Assembly: GCF_946902045.1 (NCBI RefSeq)
Contig: NZ_OX336253.1
Coordinates: 558,001 to 622,000 of the forward strand
Length of the DNA: 64,000 nucleotides
Source of the DNA: Neisseria sp. Marseille-Q5346
GTDB lineage: Bacteria > Pseudomonadota > Gammaproteobacteria > Burkholderiales > Neisseriaceae
Reading direction: 5' to 3'
Both the position numbers and the translations under genes were made by a program. Each line of letters starts with the position of its first letter. Within the stretch, counting starts at the first letter, position 1. Shown piece by piece: positions 37,499 to 46,601 of this stretch. Under the pieces are notes generated by a model. That model was not told where the DNA came from, made no database searches, and worked only from the letters and a program-made list of their open reading frames with translations.

Positions 37499-38047
37499 TT
37501 AGGCAAATGCCTGCAATTCAGGGTTGATCTCGGTTTTGGCAAGGTTGTTGACGTAGTTGCACAAGGTTGCCAAAGCAACGCCCATGACGACTTCAACGGC
37601 TTGCTGTTGGTTGTAGCCTGCATCAAAGAAAGCTTTCAGCTCGTCGTCGGATACCGCGCCTTTTTTCGCCATAACGGCTTGGGTGAATGTCGCCAAAGCA
37701 CTCAGTTTGGCATCGTCAAACTCACCCGCAGCCAACGCGCGTGCGGCTTTGATGGATTGTTCGGACAACAGTTTTTTCAGGGTAGCCAGTTTGGTGTGGC
37801 CGGCAACGCAGAAACCGCATTCGTTGGTACGGGCAGCGATAATTTGGACAACTTCGACTTCGCCGTCAGTCAGGCTGTTGGCCGCATTCAGCTTGCCAAC
37901 TTCTTGATAAAACGCCAAAGCTTCAGGCGCATTGGCCAAAACGCCGATCAGGTTAGGAATAAAGCCGTTGTTTTTCAATACGACTTCAATGCGTGGTTTG
38001 GCGGCTTCAGGAGCGGTTTCGACTGTGTGTATGGTCAAGCGGGACAT
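37499..38047 (-). CDS. AhpD-like carboxymuconolactone decarboxylase family protein
   Basis: A 182-residue helical protein with the AhpD active-site pattern: RTNECGFCVAGHTKLA contains CxxC followed by His three residues later (about residues 75-85). Such proteins act as thiol peroxidases or disulfide reductases; the physiological partner is unknown. The start MSRLTIHTVETAPE at 38047 is preferred; the frame is open 16 codons further without family resemblance. Divergently unrelated to the other CMD protein at 33576, which lacks CxxC. Confidence 0.87.
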   Translation of the reverse strand: MSRLTIHTVETAPEAAKPRIEVVLKNNGFIPNLIGVLANAPEALAFYQEVGKLNAANSLTDGEVEVVQIIAARTNECGFCVAGHTKLATLKKLLSEQSIKAARALAAGEFDDAKLSALATFTQAVMAKKGAVSDDELKAFFDAGYNQQQAVEVVMGVALATLCNYVNNLAKTEINPELQAFA

Positions 38048-38196
38048 GTGTATAACCTTCTTATCTGGTGAAATGAAGCGACCATCATAAGCCATCCGTC
38101 TCTATCAGAAAAAGACTTATTGGTTATTTACCGTAAACCAAAAGTTATAAGGCCGTCCGAACGGATTCAGACGGCCTTATCAAATGATTCAACTCA

Positions 38197-38619
38197 TTAT
38201 TTCATAAAGTTTTTCAGCAGCATAGAAGCAATGTCGTCCAAGCCGAAGCCATCCGCATCTTGAGCCGTGCCGTTAGGTGTGGCTTTATCGACCAAGTCAG
38301 GCAATACTTTTGCTAACAAATCGCCTACTTGACCGGCATCCACACCGAATTTTTGCGCGATTTGGTTTACCGTATCGCTGCCCAAAGCATTTTGCAGGTC
38401 GGCGCCGGACACAGGCAGGTTGCTGGATTGGTTGGAAACCCAGCTGCTCAGGGCATCGCCCAAACCGCCTTGTTGCAGTTGGTTGATCAGGTTGCCCACG
38501 CCGCCTTGCTGTTTCACCAAATCCATCGCCATATCGGTCAGAGAACCTTGTGCGCCGTTTTCGCTGTTGCCACCCAACATTTGAGTAGCCGCATTCAAAA
38601 GATTGTCCATGAGTGCCAT
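38197..38619 (-). CDS. YidB/DUF937 family protein
   Basis: A 140-residue Gln/Gly/Leu-rich protein: MALMDNLLNAATQMLGG, then MAMDLVKQQGGVGNLINQLQQGGLGDALSSWVS and LGSDTVNQIAQKFGVDAGQVGDLLAKVLPDLVDKATPNG. This pattern is typical of DUF937/YidB proteins. Function is unknown; the repeated amphipathic helices suggest self-assembly. Start at 38619 with AAGGAAA upstream; a second ATG three codons in is possible. A degenerate DUS pair (AGGCCGTCCGAA near 38147) follows the stop. Confidence 0.82.
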   Translation of the reverse strand: MALMDNLLNAATQMLGGNSENGAQGSLTDMAMDLVKQQGGVGNLINQLQQGGLGDALSSWVSNQSSNLPVSGADLQNALGSDTVNQIAQKFGVDAGQVGDLLAKVLPDLVDKATPNGTAQDADGFGLDDIASMLLKNFMK

Positions 38620-38736
38620 GACTTTTTCCTTGTATTTGTGTCTAAAAAAAGAAAACGGAGTGTAGCAAAATTTGCACTGAAAAAATCAGGCTTAACCAAA
38701 CTAAACTTCTTTTATCCCAAAGCCGTAACAAAACAA

Positions 38737-38767
38737 AGGCCGTCTGAAACCCAGTTTCAGACGGCCT
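38737..38767 (-). terminator. DUS terminator after ruvX
   Basis: AGGCCGTCTGAA (38737-38748) and TTCAGACGGCCT (38756-38767), 7-base loop, 14 bases past the ruvX stop. Confidence 0.8.
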
Positions 38768-38781
38768 AATAATCAATAATG

Positions 38782-39237
38782 CTATTCTTCGCGGCCATTG
38801 AAATACTCGGCCGCGCCACCTTCAAAAAACCATTGCAAAATCGCCTGCGCCGCTACTTGGTCAAGCACGGATTTTTGTTTTCGGCCAAATACTTGGGCTT
38901 CCGCAAGTAGGCTTTCCGCGTATAAGGAAGACATCCTTTCGTCAACCCAATAAACCGGCAAATTAAAACGTCCGTGCAAACGGCGGCCAAACTTACGGCT
39001 CAAACGGGTCAGCTCATGCTCCGTACCGTCGGTATGCGTCGGCAGGCCGACCACAAAATACTTGGGTTGCCATTCTTTGACCAGCTTGGCAATGGCTTCG
39101 AATTTTTCATCATTGCTGTTGCCGGTTACCGTCGCCAGCGGATGGGTCATGCCCAACTCGGCATCGCCCTGCGCCACGCCGATACGCGCCTCACCGAAAT
39201 CAAAGGCCAAAACCGTACCTTTTGGTGCATCAGGCAT
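38782..39237 (-). CDS. ruvX: YqgF/RuvX RNase H-fold nuclease
   Basis: A 151-residue RNase H-like protein (putative pre-16S rRNA nuclease, formerly Holliday junction resolvase). Acidic active-site positions sit in [15 protein letters not shown] (near 10), [10 protein letters not shown], and VDERMSS plus [15 protein letters not shown] near the C-terminus. Start at 39237 overlaps the algH stop by 8 bases, so the two are coupled; the longer open frame would begin inside algH. The algH-ruvX order is widely conserved in Proteobacteria. Confidence 0.93.
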   Translation of the reverse strand: MPDAPKGTVLAFDFGEARIGVAQGDAELGMTHPLATVTGNSNDEKFEAIAKLVKEWQPKYFVVGLPTHTDGTEHELTRLSRKFGRRLHGRFNLPVYWVDERMSSLYAESLLAEAQVFGRKQKSVLDQVAAQAILQWFFEGGAAEYFNGREE

Positions 39238-39778
39238 GGCCGACTCCTGAAACCAAGGCGTTCGGATTGACGCCCAATTTTTCAAAAGCGGCGGCATAAC
39301 GAAGTTCATAAGGCACATCAAAAAGAATATGCTCGTCCGCAGGGACGGTCAGCCAAACATTTTCTGCCAGCTCGCGCTCCAACTGCCCTTTGCCCCATTT
39401 TGAATAACCAATACTGATCAAAGCCTTGTCCACCACACCTTCTTTAGACAAGTTTTCAATTACATCGCGCGAAGAAGTCAGCGCGACGTTATCGGTTACC
39501 ACCATGCTGTTTTGCCAGCGGCCGATCGGCGTATGCACGACATAGCCGCGCTCAATCTGAACCGGCCCGCCCATCATCACGTTTTCATGTTGCAGGCGCA
39601 ACGGGATATTGCGGTCGGCGGCGGCGAAAATCATGTCCATGGTAATCGGCGAAGGCTTGTTGATGATGATGCCCAGCGCACCTTCTTCATCGTGTTCGCA
39701 CACATAAATGACCGTATCCGTAAAAAACGGATCGTCCATATGAGGCATGGCAATCAGGAAATGGTTGGCTAAATTCAT
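39230..39778 (-). CDS. algH: UPF0301 family protein AlgH/YqgE
   Basis: A 182-residue YqgE/AlgH protein. Family features: the N-terminal [40 protein letters not shown] and the later [15 protein letters not shown]. AlgH was named for an effect on alginate in Pseudomonas, but the molecular role is unclear. It precedes and overlaps ruvX. Standard length, and the start MNLANHFLI is clear. Confidence 0.92.
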   Translation of the reverse strand: MNLANHFLIAMPHMDDPFFTDTVIYVCEHDEEGALGIIINKPSPITMDMIFAAADRNIPLRLQHENVMMGGPVQIERGYVVHTPIGRWQNSMVVTDNVALTSSRDVIENLSKEGVVDKALISIGYSKWGKGQLERELAENVWLTVPADEHILFDVPYELRYAAAFEKLGVNPNALVSGVGHA

Positions 39779-39805
39779 ATTCTTTTAATCTATAAGCTGA
39801 TTTTA

Positions 39806-40351
39806 TTATTTTTGTCCGTCGTTAACCGGCGCGTCCACCACGCATGCACCGTAAACCGCGCCGCCTGCCGGTACCGGCGTATCGGTTTTCGCATGGGCAA
39901 AACACGATACCGCGCTCAAAGAGTTTTTCGGCGAACCTTGAACGATTTTATCGCTGTACACCAAATAAGCGAAAGATTTACGTTTCGGGTCGTAGTAGCG
40001 GATAATCTGCTGGCTCTTAAATGCTATGCTGGCGCTGCGTTTGAACACTTGTCCCGGTTTCAAAACTGCAGCCTCGTTATAACGGATGACTTCCGCACTT
40101 TGTACACAGGAAACGGATGCGTCGCTGGCATCTTCTTCCAGATTGACCGTTTCTTTCAAACCGCCTTTTTTCGCGTACGAAATATAGCAGGCAACCCCCT
40201 GCACATCAGGATCGTCAAAACCTTCCACTTCAATACGGTCATTTTTACCCAGCATATGAAACACCGTACTGGCGCGTCCGATTTTGTCGGTATTGTCACC
40301 GCAAGCCGCCAAAACCATGGCACCCAACACTACTAATAAATATTTTTTCAT
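39806..40351 (-). CDS. creA: CreA family lipoprotein
   Basis: A 181-residue protein with a signal peptide ending in LAAC (Cys17 lipidated). The mature part shows the CreA pattern: IGRASTVFHMLGKNDRIEVEGFDDPDVQGVACYIS, then the EDASDASVSC stretch with further cysteines. CreA is a conserved periplasmic protein of unknown function. It lies 27 bases upstream of algH-ruvX on the same strand, so it is probably co-transcribed with them. Confidence 0.85.
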   Translation of the reverse strand: MKKYLLVVLGAMVLAACGDNTDKIGRASTVFHMLGKNDRIEVEGFDDPDVQGVACYISYAKKGGLKETVNLEEDASDASVSCVQSAEVIRYNEAAVLKPGQVFKRSASIAFKSQQIIRYYDPKRKSFAYLVYSDKIVQGSPKNSLSAVSCFAHAKTDTPVPAGGAVYGACVVDAPVNDGQK

Positions 40352-40525
40352 AATATCCCATCGATGCAGACTGTCAGTTTCCAGGCAGACTTAAATCCCG
40401 TCCGCCTACTCTATCGTTACTATATAAGACCGTTCGTCCATATTGCAACCCGATATTATTTTCAGACGGCCAGACAGACAGTATAATCCGTCCTATTGTT
40501 CCTACTTTGATAGCAAGATCGAACC

Positions 40526-42430
40526 ATGCGTTACAAACCCCTCATTCTCGCCCTGTTGCTCAGTTTCTCCCTGCCAACCTATGCTGCCAAAGACGCGCCG
40601 AAAGAAAAAGCGGCCACCGTCAAAAAAGCTGCGCCCGTGAAAAAAGAGAAAGAAGCCACTAAGGCAGATATCAAAAAAGAAACCTCAAAAAAACAAGCAG
40701 TAAAAGAAAAAGAGGAAGACAAAAAAGCGGTTAAAGCCAAAGCCTCCAAAGAAAAGGAAACCGCCGACAAAAACGAACGCGCTTCAGCCAAAAACAAACC
40801 GGCTAAAGCTGCCGAGGCCTCGGCCGACAATAAAAAGGCCAACCGTAAAGCCGAAGAGCCTAAAGAAACAGCAAAAGACAAAAAAGCCGCAGCCGCAAAA
40901 TCCGGAAAAGCCAAAGAACAAGACAAAAAAACTGCTGAAGATAAAAAAGACAGCAAAGCCAAAGAACCCGTAAAAAAAGCAGAACCTAAGGAAACCAAAG
41001 CCAAAGAACCTGCTAAAAAAGTAGCCGAGGATAAAAAAGACGACAAAAAAACCAAAGAGCCAGTAAAAAAAGCAGCCGAAGACAAAAAGGCCGACGCTAA
41101 AGAAGCCAAAGAGCCTGCCAAAAAAGCTGTTGACGCTAAAAAAGACACCAAAGCCAAAGAGCAAAACAAAAAAGACGACACTAAAGCTGAGCCTAAAGCC
41201 GTCTCTTCAGCCGACAACGATTTCAAAGCAGCCGTGGCTGCCGCTGCCAACGAAATGGAAAGCAAGAAATCCTTTGCCAAACGCAACGAGGGTTTCATTA
41301 TCCATGTTAATGCCACGCTCAAACAGCTGCAACAAACACGCAACAACCTCTCCGGCATCAACCGCAAACAACGCGACGCTTGGGAAAAATTCCAAAAACT
41401 CAATGCCGATGCCAACCAGTTGAAAGCAGAAGTTTCCAACACGCGCGCCCAAATTTCGCGCTTTGTGTCCGGCAACTATAAAAACAGCCAGCCCAACGCG
41501 GTTGCCCTCTTCCTGAAAAACGCCGATGCCGGTCAAAAAAACCGCTTCCTGCGTTACACGCGTTATATCAACAACGCCAACGACCAAGTCATGAGAGACT
41601 TGGAAAAACAACAGAAAGAGCTGGCAGCGCAAGAGCAAAAAATCAACAATGAATTGGCCTACCTGAAAAAACTGCAAGCCAATATTCAGGCTTCATTGCG
41701 TCAACAAGGCGTAACCAATACCGCCGAACAAGCCGAAAGCCGCCGTCAAAACGCGCAAATGGCCAAGGAAGCGCAAAAGAAAATCAACCACAGAGAAAAC
41801 GAGCAGCGCCTCAACAATCTCTTGAAAGATTTGGAAAAACGCAAAGCCGAGCAACGCAAAGCCGAAGCCGAAGCACGTAAAAAAGCCGCAGAAGCCCGTT
41901 TGGCCGCCGCCGAAAAAGCCCGCAAAGAGCAGGCTGCCGCCCAACAAAAAGCCGAAGCCGAACGCGCCGCCATGTCCACGCTGACTGACGAAGACATGAA
42001 ACTGCAAGCCCCGAACACCCAAGGATTAACCGTCAGCAACGCCAACAGCTTCAGCCGTATGCAAGGCCGTCTGAAAAAACCGGTCAACGGCACATTGGCA
42101 GGCCTGTTTGGTCAAGACCGCGGCGATGGCGAAGTTTGGAAAGGCGTGTTCTACAATACCGTTCCTGCTCCTGTCAGCAGCATTGCCTCAGGCACGGTTA
42201 CTTTTGCCGGCGAACTTGAAGGCTACGGCAAAGTAGTCGTCCTCGACCACGGCGACGGCTATGTCAGCATTTACTCCGGCCTGAACGAAATCGACATCGC
42301 CCAAAACTACGCCGTCAATGCCGGCAGTAAAATTGGCACCAGCGGCACTTTGCCGTCGGGCGAAACAGGCCTTTACCTTGAAGTCCGCTACAACGGACAA
42401 GTCATGAATCCGCTTTCCTGGATTAACTGA
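40526..42430 (+). CDS. EnvC-like murein hydrolase activator with Lys-rich N-terminus
   Basis: A 634-residue exported protein. Signal peptide is about 1-20. Residues about 21-228 are a low-complexity Lys/Ala/Glu/Asp tract with repeated KEPxKK units. A coiled coil follows (about 235-480), and a LytM/M23 domain (about 530-634). The LytM domain lacks the zinc ligands: where active enzymes have HxH it reads GLYLEVRYNG. That is the EnvC pattern, so it should activate amidases rather than cut peptidoglycan itself. Upstream of ctpA, which might process it, though this is inference. A DUS (near 42065) lies inside. Confidence 0.88.
   Translation: MRYKPLILALLLSFSLPTYAAKDAPKEKAATVKKAAPVKKEKEATKADIKKETSKKQAVKEKEEDKKAVKAKASKEKETADKNERASAKNKPAKAAEASADNKKANRKAEEPKETAKDKKAAAAKSGKAKEQDKKTAEDKKDSKAKEPVKKAEPKETKAKEPAKKVAEDKKDDKKTKEPVKKAAEDKKADAKEAKEPAKKAVDAKKDTKAKEQNKKDDTKAEPKAVSSADNDFKAAVAAAANEMESKKSFAKRNEGFIIHVNATLKQLQQTRNNLSGINRKQRDAWEKFQKLNADANQLKAEVSNTRAQISRFVSGNYKNSQPNAVALFLKNADAGQKNRFLRYTRYINNANDQVMRDLEKQQKELAAQEQKINNELAYLKKLQANIQASLRQQGVTNTAEQAESRRQNAQMAKEAQKKINHRENEQRLNNLLKDLEKRKAEQRKAEAEARKKAAEARLAAAEKARKEQAAAQQKAEAERAAMSTLTDEDMKLQAPNTQGLTVSNANSFSRMQGRLKKPVNGTLAGLFGQDRGDGEVWKGVFYNTVPAPVSSIASGTVTFAGELEGYGKVVVLDHGDGYVSIYSGLNEIDIAQNYAVNAGSKIGTSGTLPSGETGLYLEVRYNGQVMNPLSWIN
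40955..41164 (+). repeat. Imperfect tandem repeat encoding Lys-rich KEPxKK units
   Basis: Within the EnvC-like gene, units of 14 to 19 codons recur about five times, each with a K(A/T)KEP(V/A)KK core. The DNA is poly-A rich. The copy number could vary by slippage or recombination. Confidence 0.6.
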
Positions 42431-42433
42431 TGT

Positions 42434-42475
42434 TTCAGACGGCCTGAGTGAATTTTCCCCTTCAGGCCGTCTGAA
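42434..42475 (+). terminator. DUS inverted pair after the EnvC-like gene
   Basis: TTCAGACGGCCT (42434-42445) and AGGCCGTCTGAA (42464-42475) with an 18-base loop. Four bases past the stop codon. Confidence 0.65.
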
Positions 42476-42644
42476 TTTCATCATAAACTACAATAAAACA
42501 CGATTTTCACGCCTGTTCAGCACATTAAACAACAAACTTTTACCTTAAACTTATTGTTCCAAGCGTTTAAATCACATAAAGTCAACGGGTTCAGAGAAAA
42601 CAAAAACCACTTTGCTTACCGTACACAAAAAGAAAGTCAAACGA

Positions 42645-44117
42645 ATGTCAACAAAATCCACTTTGAAAAAAGTTGCAATCTACACTCTCGGCGCATTTAG
42701 CGGCATCGCCCTCAGTCTGAGTGTACAAAGTTTTGCCGCCGAAAAAGACAAAAAAGACAACGAGGCCCTTCCCGTGCAAACCATCCGCACCATGGCAGAA
42801 GTGTACGGCCAAATCAAAGCCAACTATTACCAAGACAAACCCGATGCCGAGCTCTTTGAAGGCGCAATGAAAGGCATGGTGTCCGATCTCGATCCGCATT
42901 CCGAGTATATGGACAAAAAAGGCTATGCCGAAATGAAAGAGTCCACCAGCGGCGAATTCGGCGGCTTGGGCATGGAAATCGGACAAGAAGACGGGTTCGT
43001 CAAAGTCGTTGCCCCGATTGAAGACACTCCGGCAGAACGCGCCGGCGTGAAAAGCGGCGACTTCATCGTCAAAATCGACAATACCTCTACGCGCGGCCTG
43101 ACCGTCAGCGAAGCCGTCAAAAAAATGCGCGGCAAACCGGGTACCAAAATCACCCTAACCCTTTCGCGCAAAAATGCCGACAAACCCATCGTCGTCAACC
43201 TGACCCGCGCCATCATCAAAGTCAAAAGCGTACGCCATCACCTGCTTGAAAAAGACTACGGCTACATCCGCGTCTCCCAATTCCAAGAGCGCACTGTTGC
43301 CGCACTCAACGAAGCCGCACAAGCCCTCGTCAAAGAAAACAAAGGTCCGCTCAAAGGCATCATTCTCGACTTGCGCGACGACCCGGGCGGCCTGCTCAAC
43401 GGCGCAGTCGGCGTATCCGCAGCCTTCCTGCAACCTGACGTAACCGTTGTCAGCACCAAAGGCCGCAACAAAAAAGAAGGCATGGTTCTCAAAGCAACAG
43501 CCGAAGACTACATCACCACCAGCGGCAAAGACCCGTTGGCCGGATTGCCTGCCGAGCTGAAAACCATTCCTATGACCGTCCTGATTAACGCAGGCTCGGC
43601 CTCCGCTTCCGAAATCGTTGCCGGCGCATTGCAAGACCACAAACGCGCTGTCGTCGTCGGCACACAAAGTTTCGGCAAAGGCTCCGTGCAAACCCTGATT
43701 CCGCTTTCCGGCGGCAGCGCAGTCAAACTGACCACCGCCCTTTACTACACGCCAAACGACCGCTCGATTCAAGCGCAAGGCATTGTTCCTGACGTTGAAG
43801 TCAAAGACAAAGACCGCGCCTTTGAAAGCCGCGAAGCCGATTTGGTCGGCCATATCGGCAATCCGCTGGGCGGCCAAGACGTCAACAGCAGCACTGAAAC
43901 GCCTGCCAACGCCGAAACCAAAGCCGATAAAGACAAATCCAAAAAGGACAAAGACGAAGACATCTCCAGTCGCCGCATTCCCAATCCGGCCAAAGATGAT
44001 CAACTCCACAAAGCCTTGGACTTGGTGAAAAATCCAGCCGAATGGCAAAAATCTTTGGGTTTGGCAGCGAAAAAACCTGCACCGAAAAAAGATACAGATA
44101 AAGACAGCAAAAAATAA
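42645..44117 (+). CDS. ctpA: S41 family C-terminal processing peptidase
   Basis: Periplasmic carboxy-terminal protease (490 residues). It has an N-terminal signal or membrane segment (about 10-30), a PDZ domain (about 90-165) with GGLGMEIGQEDGFVKV, and the S41 serine-protease domain. The catalytic Ser is in NAGSASASEIVAG and the Lys in GTQSFGKGSVQT. The C-terminal 80 residues are charged and Lys-rich. ATG 42645 is preferred over an in-frame TTG at 42612. An EnvC-like gene lies directly upstream, the common envC-ctpA arrangement. Confidence 0.93.
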   Translation: MSTKSTLKKVAIYTLGAFSGIALSLSVQSFAAEKDKKDNEALPVQTIRTMAEVYGQIKANYYQDKPDAELFEGAMKGMVSDLDPHSEYMDKKGYAEMKESTSGEFGGLGMEIGQEDGFVKVVAPIEDTPAERAGVKSGDFIVKIDNTSTRGLTVSEAVKKMRGKPGTKITLTLSRKNADKPIVVNLTRAIIKVKSVRHHLLEKDYGYIRVSQFQERTVAALNEAAQALVKENKGPLKGIILDLRDDPGGLLNGAVGVSAAFLQPDVTVVSTKGRNKKEGMVLKATAEDYITTSGKDPLAGLPAELKTIPMTVLINAGSASASEIVAGALQDHKRAVVVGTQSFGKGSVQTLIPLSGGSAVKLTTALYYTPNDRSIQAQGIVPDVEVKDKDRAFESREADLVGHIGNPLGGQDVNSSTETPANAETKADKDKSKKDKDEDISSRRIPNPAKDDQLHKALDLVKNPAEWQKSLGLAAKKPAPKKDTDKDSKK

Positions 44118-44139
44118 ACCTGTTATTTCTCAATAAAAA

Positions 44140-44178
44140 AGGTCGTCTGAAAACGATATGATTGTTTTCAGACGACCT
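44140..44178 (+). terminator. mucDUS inverted-pair terminator
   Basis: AGGTCGTCTGAA (44140-44151) and TTCAGACGACCT (44167-44178). Both arms have the GTCGTC core of the N. mucosa-type dialect (AG-mucDUS), not the AG-DUS that dominates the window. It terminates ctpA. Confidence 0.7.
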
Positions 44179-44212
44179 TTTCACACATCAAATATTCCAC
44201 AGGGAAAACATC

Positions 44213-45589
44213 ATGGCAAAAGCCCCCAAAACCATCTACCAATGTTCCGAATGCGGCGGCACTTCCCCTAAATGGCAGGGTAAATGCCCGCATTGCGGCG
44301 AGTGGAACACACTTCAGGAAAGCCTTGCCGCGCCCGAACCGAAAAACGCCCGCTTTCAATCTTGGGCGGCGGACACCTCGACCGTCCAATCCCTCTCCGC
44401 CGTTACCGCGACCGAAGTGCCGCGCAATCCGACCGGCATGGGCGAACTCGACCGTGTATTGGGCGGCGGTTTGGTCGATGGCGCGGTCATCCTGCTCGGC
44501 GGCGACCCCGGCATCGGCAAATCCACGCTGCTATTGCAAACCATCGCCAAAATGGCGCAAAGCCGTAAAGTGCTGTACGTTTCCGGCGAGGAATCCGCCC
44601 AACAAGTCGCCCTGCGCGCGCAGCGTTTGGAACTGCCCACAGAAGGCGTGAACCTGCTTGCCGAAATCCGTATGGAAGCGATTCAAGCAGCCTTAAAACA
44701 GCATCAGCCCGAAGTCGTGGTCATCGACTCCATTCAAACCATGTATTCCGACCAAATCACTTCCGCCCCCGGCTCCGTGTCGCAAGTACGCGAATGCGCC
44801 GCCCAACTGACGCGCATGGCGAAACAGATGGGCATTGCTATGATACTGGTCGGACACGTGACCAAAGACGGCGCGATTGCCGGCCCGCGCGTACTGGAAC
44901 ACATGGTCGATACCGTGCTGTATTTTGAGGGCGACCAACATTCCAACTACCGCATGATACGCGCCATCAAAAACCGTTTCGGCGCGGCAAACGAATTGGG
45001 CGTATTCGCCATGACAGAAAACGGTTTGAAAGGCGTGTCCAACCCGTCCGCCATCTTCCTCGCCAGCTACCGCGACGACACGCCCGGCTCGTGCGTTTTG
45101 GTCACACAGGAAGGCAGCCGCCCGCTTTTGGTCGAAATTCAGGCATTGGTCGATGACGCACACGGTTTTACCCCCAAACGCCTTACCGTCGGCCTCGAAC
45201 AAAACCGCCTCGCCATGCTGCTCGCCGTCCTCAACCGCCATGGCGGCATTGCCTGCTTCGACCAAGACGTATTCCTCAATGCCGTCGGCGGCGTCAAAAT
45301 CGGCGAACCCGCCGCCGACCTCGCCGTCATCCTCGCCATGCTCTCCAGCTTTCGCAACCGCCCAATGCCTGAAAAAACCGTGGTTTTCGGCGAAATCGGC
45401 TTAAGCGGCGAGGTCCGCCCTGTTGCACGCGGACAAGAGCGGCTCAAAGAAGCGGAAAAACTCGGCTTCAAACGCGCCATCGTCCCCAAAGCCAATATGC
45501 CGCGCCATGCCAAAGAGTTTCCAAACCTGAAAATCTACGGCGTCAGCAGTTTGCAGGAAGCGATTGACGTTTGTCGTGACGGAGACTAA
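44213..45589 (+). CDS. radA: DNA repair protein RadA
   Basis: RecA-like branch-migration ATPase (458 residues). The N-terminal zinc finger is CSECGGTSPKWQGKCPHCGEW. Walker A is GGDPGIGKST (about 97-106). The RadA-specific KNRFG motif occurs in IKNRFGAANELGVF. The C-terminal Lon-like domain is present (about 280-458). Start MAKAPKTIYQCSEC at 44213. The frame extends upstream through a DUS but is not conserved there. It acts in recombinational repair and helps chromosomal integration of transformed DNA in other species. Confidence 0.95.
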   Translation: MAKAPKTIYQCSECGGTSPKWQGKCPHCGEWNTLQESLAAPEPKNARFQSWAADTSTVQSLSAVTATEVPRNPTGMGELDRVLGGGLVDGAVILLGGDPGIGKSTLLLQTIAKMAQSRKVLYVSGEESAQQVALRAQRLELPTEGVNLLAEIRMEAIQAALKQHQPEVVVIDSIQTMYSDQITSAPGSVSQVRECAAQLTRMAKQMGIAMILVGHVTKDGAIAGPRVLEHMVDTVLYFEGDQHSNYRMIRAIKNRFGAANELGVFAMTENGLKGVSNPSAIFLASYRDDTPGSCVLVTQEGSRPLLVEIQALVDDAHGFTPKRLTVGLEQNRLAMLLAVLNRHGGIACFDQDVFLNAVGGVKIGEPAADLAVILAMLSSFRNRPMPEKTVVFGEIGLSGEVRPVARGQERLKEAEKLGFKRAIVPKANMPRHAKEFPNLKIYGVSSLQEAIDVCRDGD

Positions 45590-45628
45590 ACCGTTTCGAT
45601 AATCTGATTCAAAAAACAATCATCTAAA

Positions 45629-45656
45629 AGGCCGTCTGAAAACTTTCAGACGGCCT
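45629..45656 (+). terminator. DUS terminator of radA
   Basis: AGGCCGTCTGAA (45629-45640) and TTCAGACGGCCT (45645-45656), 4-base loop. Confidence 0.8.
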
Positions 45657-45677
45657 CTCTTTAAATTTAAATAATTT

Positions 45678-45692
45678 TGTTATATTATAACG
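45678..45692 (+). promoter_or_regulatory. Zur operator upstream of the DUF4198 gene
   Basis: TGTTATATTATAACG matches 14 of 15 positions of the neisserial Zur motif (TGTTATDNHATAACA); only the last base differs. It lies about 49 bases before the start codon and overlaps -10-like sequence (TATATT/TATTAT). Zinc-dependent repression of the next gene is predicted. Confidence 0.75.
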
Positions 45693-45740
45693 AACAACTT
45701 TATTCTATCTTTTCTACACATCGAAAATCGGAGAGAAATC

Positions 45741-46547
45741 ATGAAAAAAACCGCTTTGCTTATCGCATCTGCCTTCCTGTTCAGCACTGCCGCACACGCC
45801 CATCGCGTTTGGGTTGAAACCGCCCACACACATGGCGGCGAATACCTTGAAGCCGAATTGGGCTATGGCGAATTCCCTGAGCTTGAGCCCATCGCCAAAG
45901 ACCGCCTGCACATTTTCAGCAAACCCATGCAGTTGGTGACTGAAAAAGGCAAAGAAAACATGATTCAAAAAGGCACATACAATTACCAATACCGCAGCAA
46001 ACTGCCGGTCAAAGACGGCAGCTACTTGGTAACCGCCGAATACCAACCGACTTTCTGGTCAAAAAACAGCGCGGGCTGGAAGCAGGCAAGCATCAAAGAA
46101 ATGCCTGATGCAAGCTATTGCGAACAAACCCGTATGTTCGGTAAAAACATCGTCAATGTCGGCCATGAAAGCGCAGATACCGCCATCATTACCAAGCAAG
46201 TTGGTCAACATTTGGAAATCGTACCTTTGGACAACCCTGCCAACGTCCACGTCGGCGAACGCTTCAAAGTCCGCGTCCTCTTCAATGGCGAGCCGCTGCC
46301 TAACGCCACCGTTACCGCCACATTTGACGGCTTCGACACCAGCGACCGCAGCAAAACCCATAAAACCGAGGCCCAAGCCTTCTCCGACACCACCGATGAC
46401 AAAGGCGAAGTCAGCATCATTCCATTGCGCCAAGGCTTCTGGAAAGCCAGCGTAGAACACAAAGCCGATTTCCCTGATCAAAGCGTGTGCCAAAAACAGG
46501 CGAACTACACCACTTTGACCTTCCAAATCGGTCATTCACATCATTGA
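45741..46547 (+). CDS. Periplasmic DUF4198 protein, probable zinc-regulated metal protein
   Basis: A 268-residue exported protein: signal peptide MKKTALLIASAFLFSTAAHA, and a mature N-terminus that starts with His (HRVWVETAHTHGGEY), the DUF4198 signature. A C-terminal Ig-like domain (about 170-265) ends in IGHSHH. Histidines at both ends of the mature protein suggest metal binding. DUF4198 proteins accompany nickel or cobalt uptake systems. Here the near-perfect Zur box upstream points to zinc instead. No transporter gene adjoins it. A weak DUS hairpin follows (46562-46588). Confidence 0.82.
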   Translation: MKKTALLIASAFLFSTAAHAHRVWVETAHTHGGEYLEAELGYGEFPELEPIAKDRLHIFSKPMQLVTEKGKENMIQKGTYNYQYRSKLPVKDGSYLVTAEYQPTFWSKNSAGWKQASIKEMPDASYCEQTRMFGKNIVNVGHESADTAIITKQVGQHLEIVPLDNPANVHVGERFKVRVLFNGEPLPNATVTATFDGFDTSDRSKTHKTEAQAFSDTTDDKGEVSIIPLRQGFWKASVEHKADFPDQSVCQKQANYTTLTFQIGHSHH

Positions 46548-46601
46548 TTTTCCATAACAAAAGTCCGTCTGAATATTTCAGACGGCCTTTATTCATCCTA
46601 T

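Noticed and set aside
40579..41475. 298-codon minus-strand Ser/Leu/Phe-rich frame resembling a membrane protein
   Set aside because: It is the complement of the Lys-rich repeat tract of the EnvC-like gene; AAA/AAG codons read backwards give TTT/CTT.
43155..44048. 297-codon minus-strand frame
   Set aside because: Antisense shadow of ctpA; composition typical of reversed G+C-rich coding sequence.
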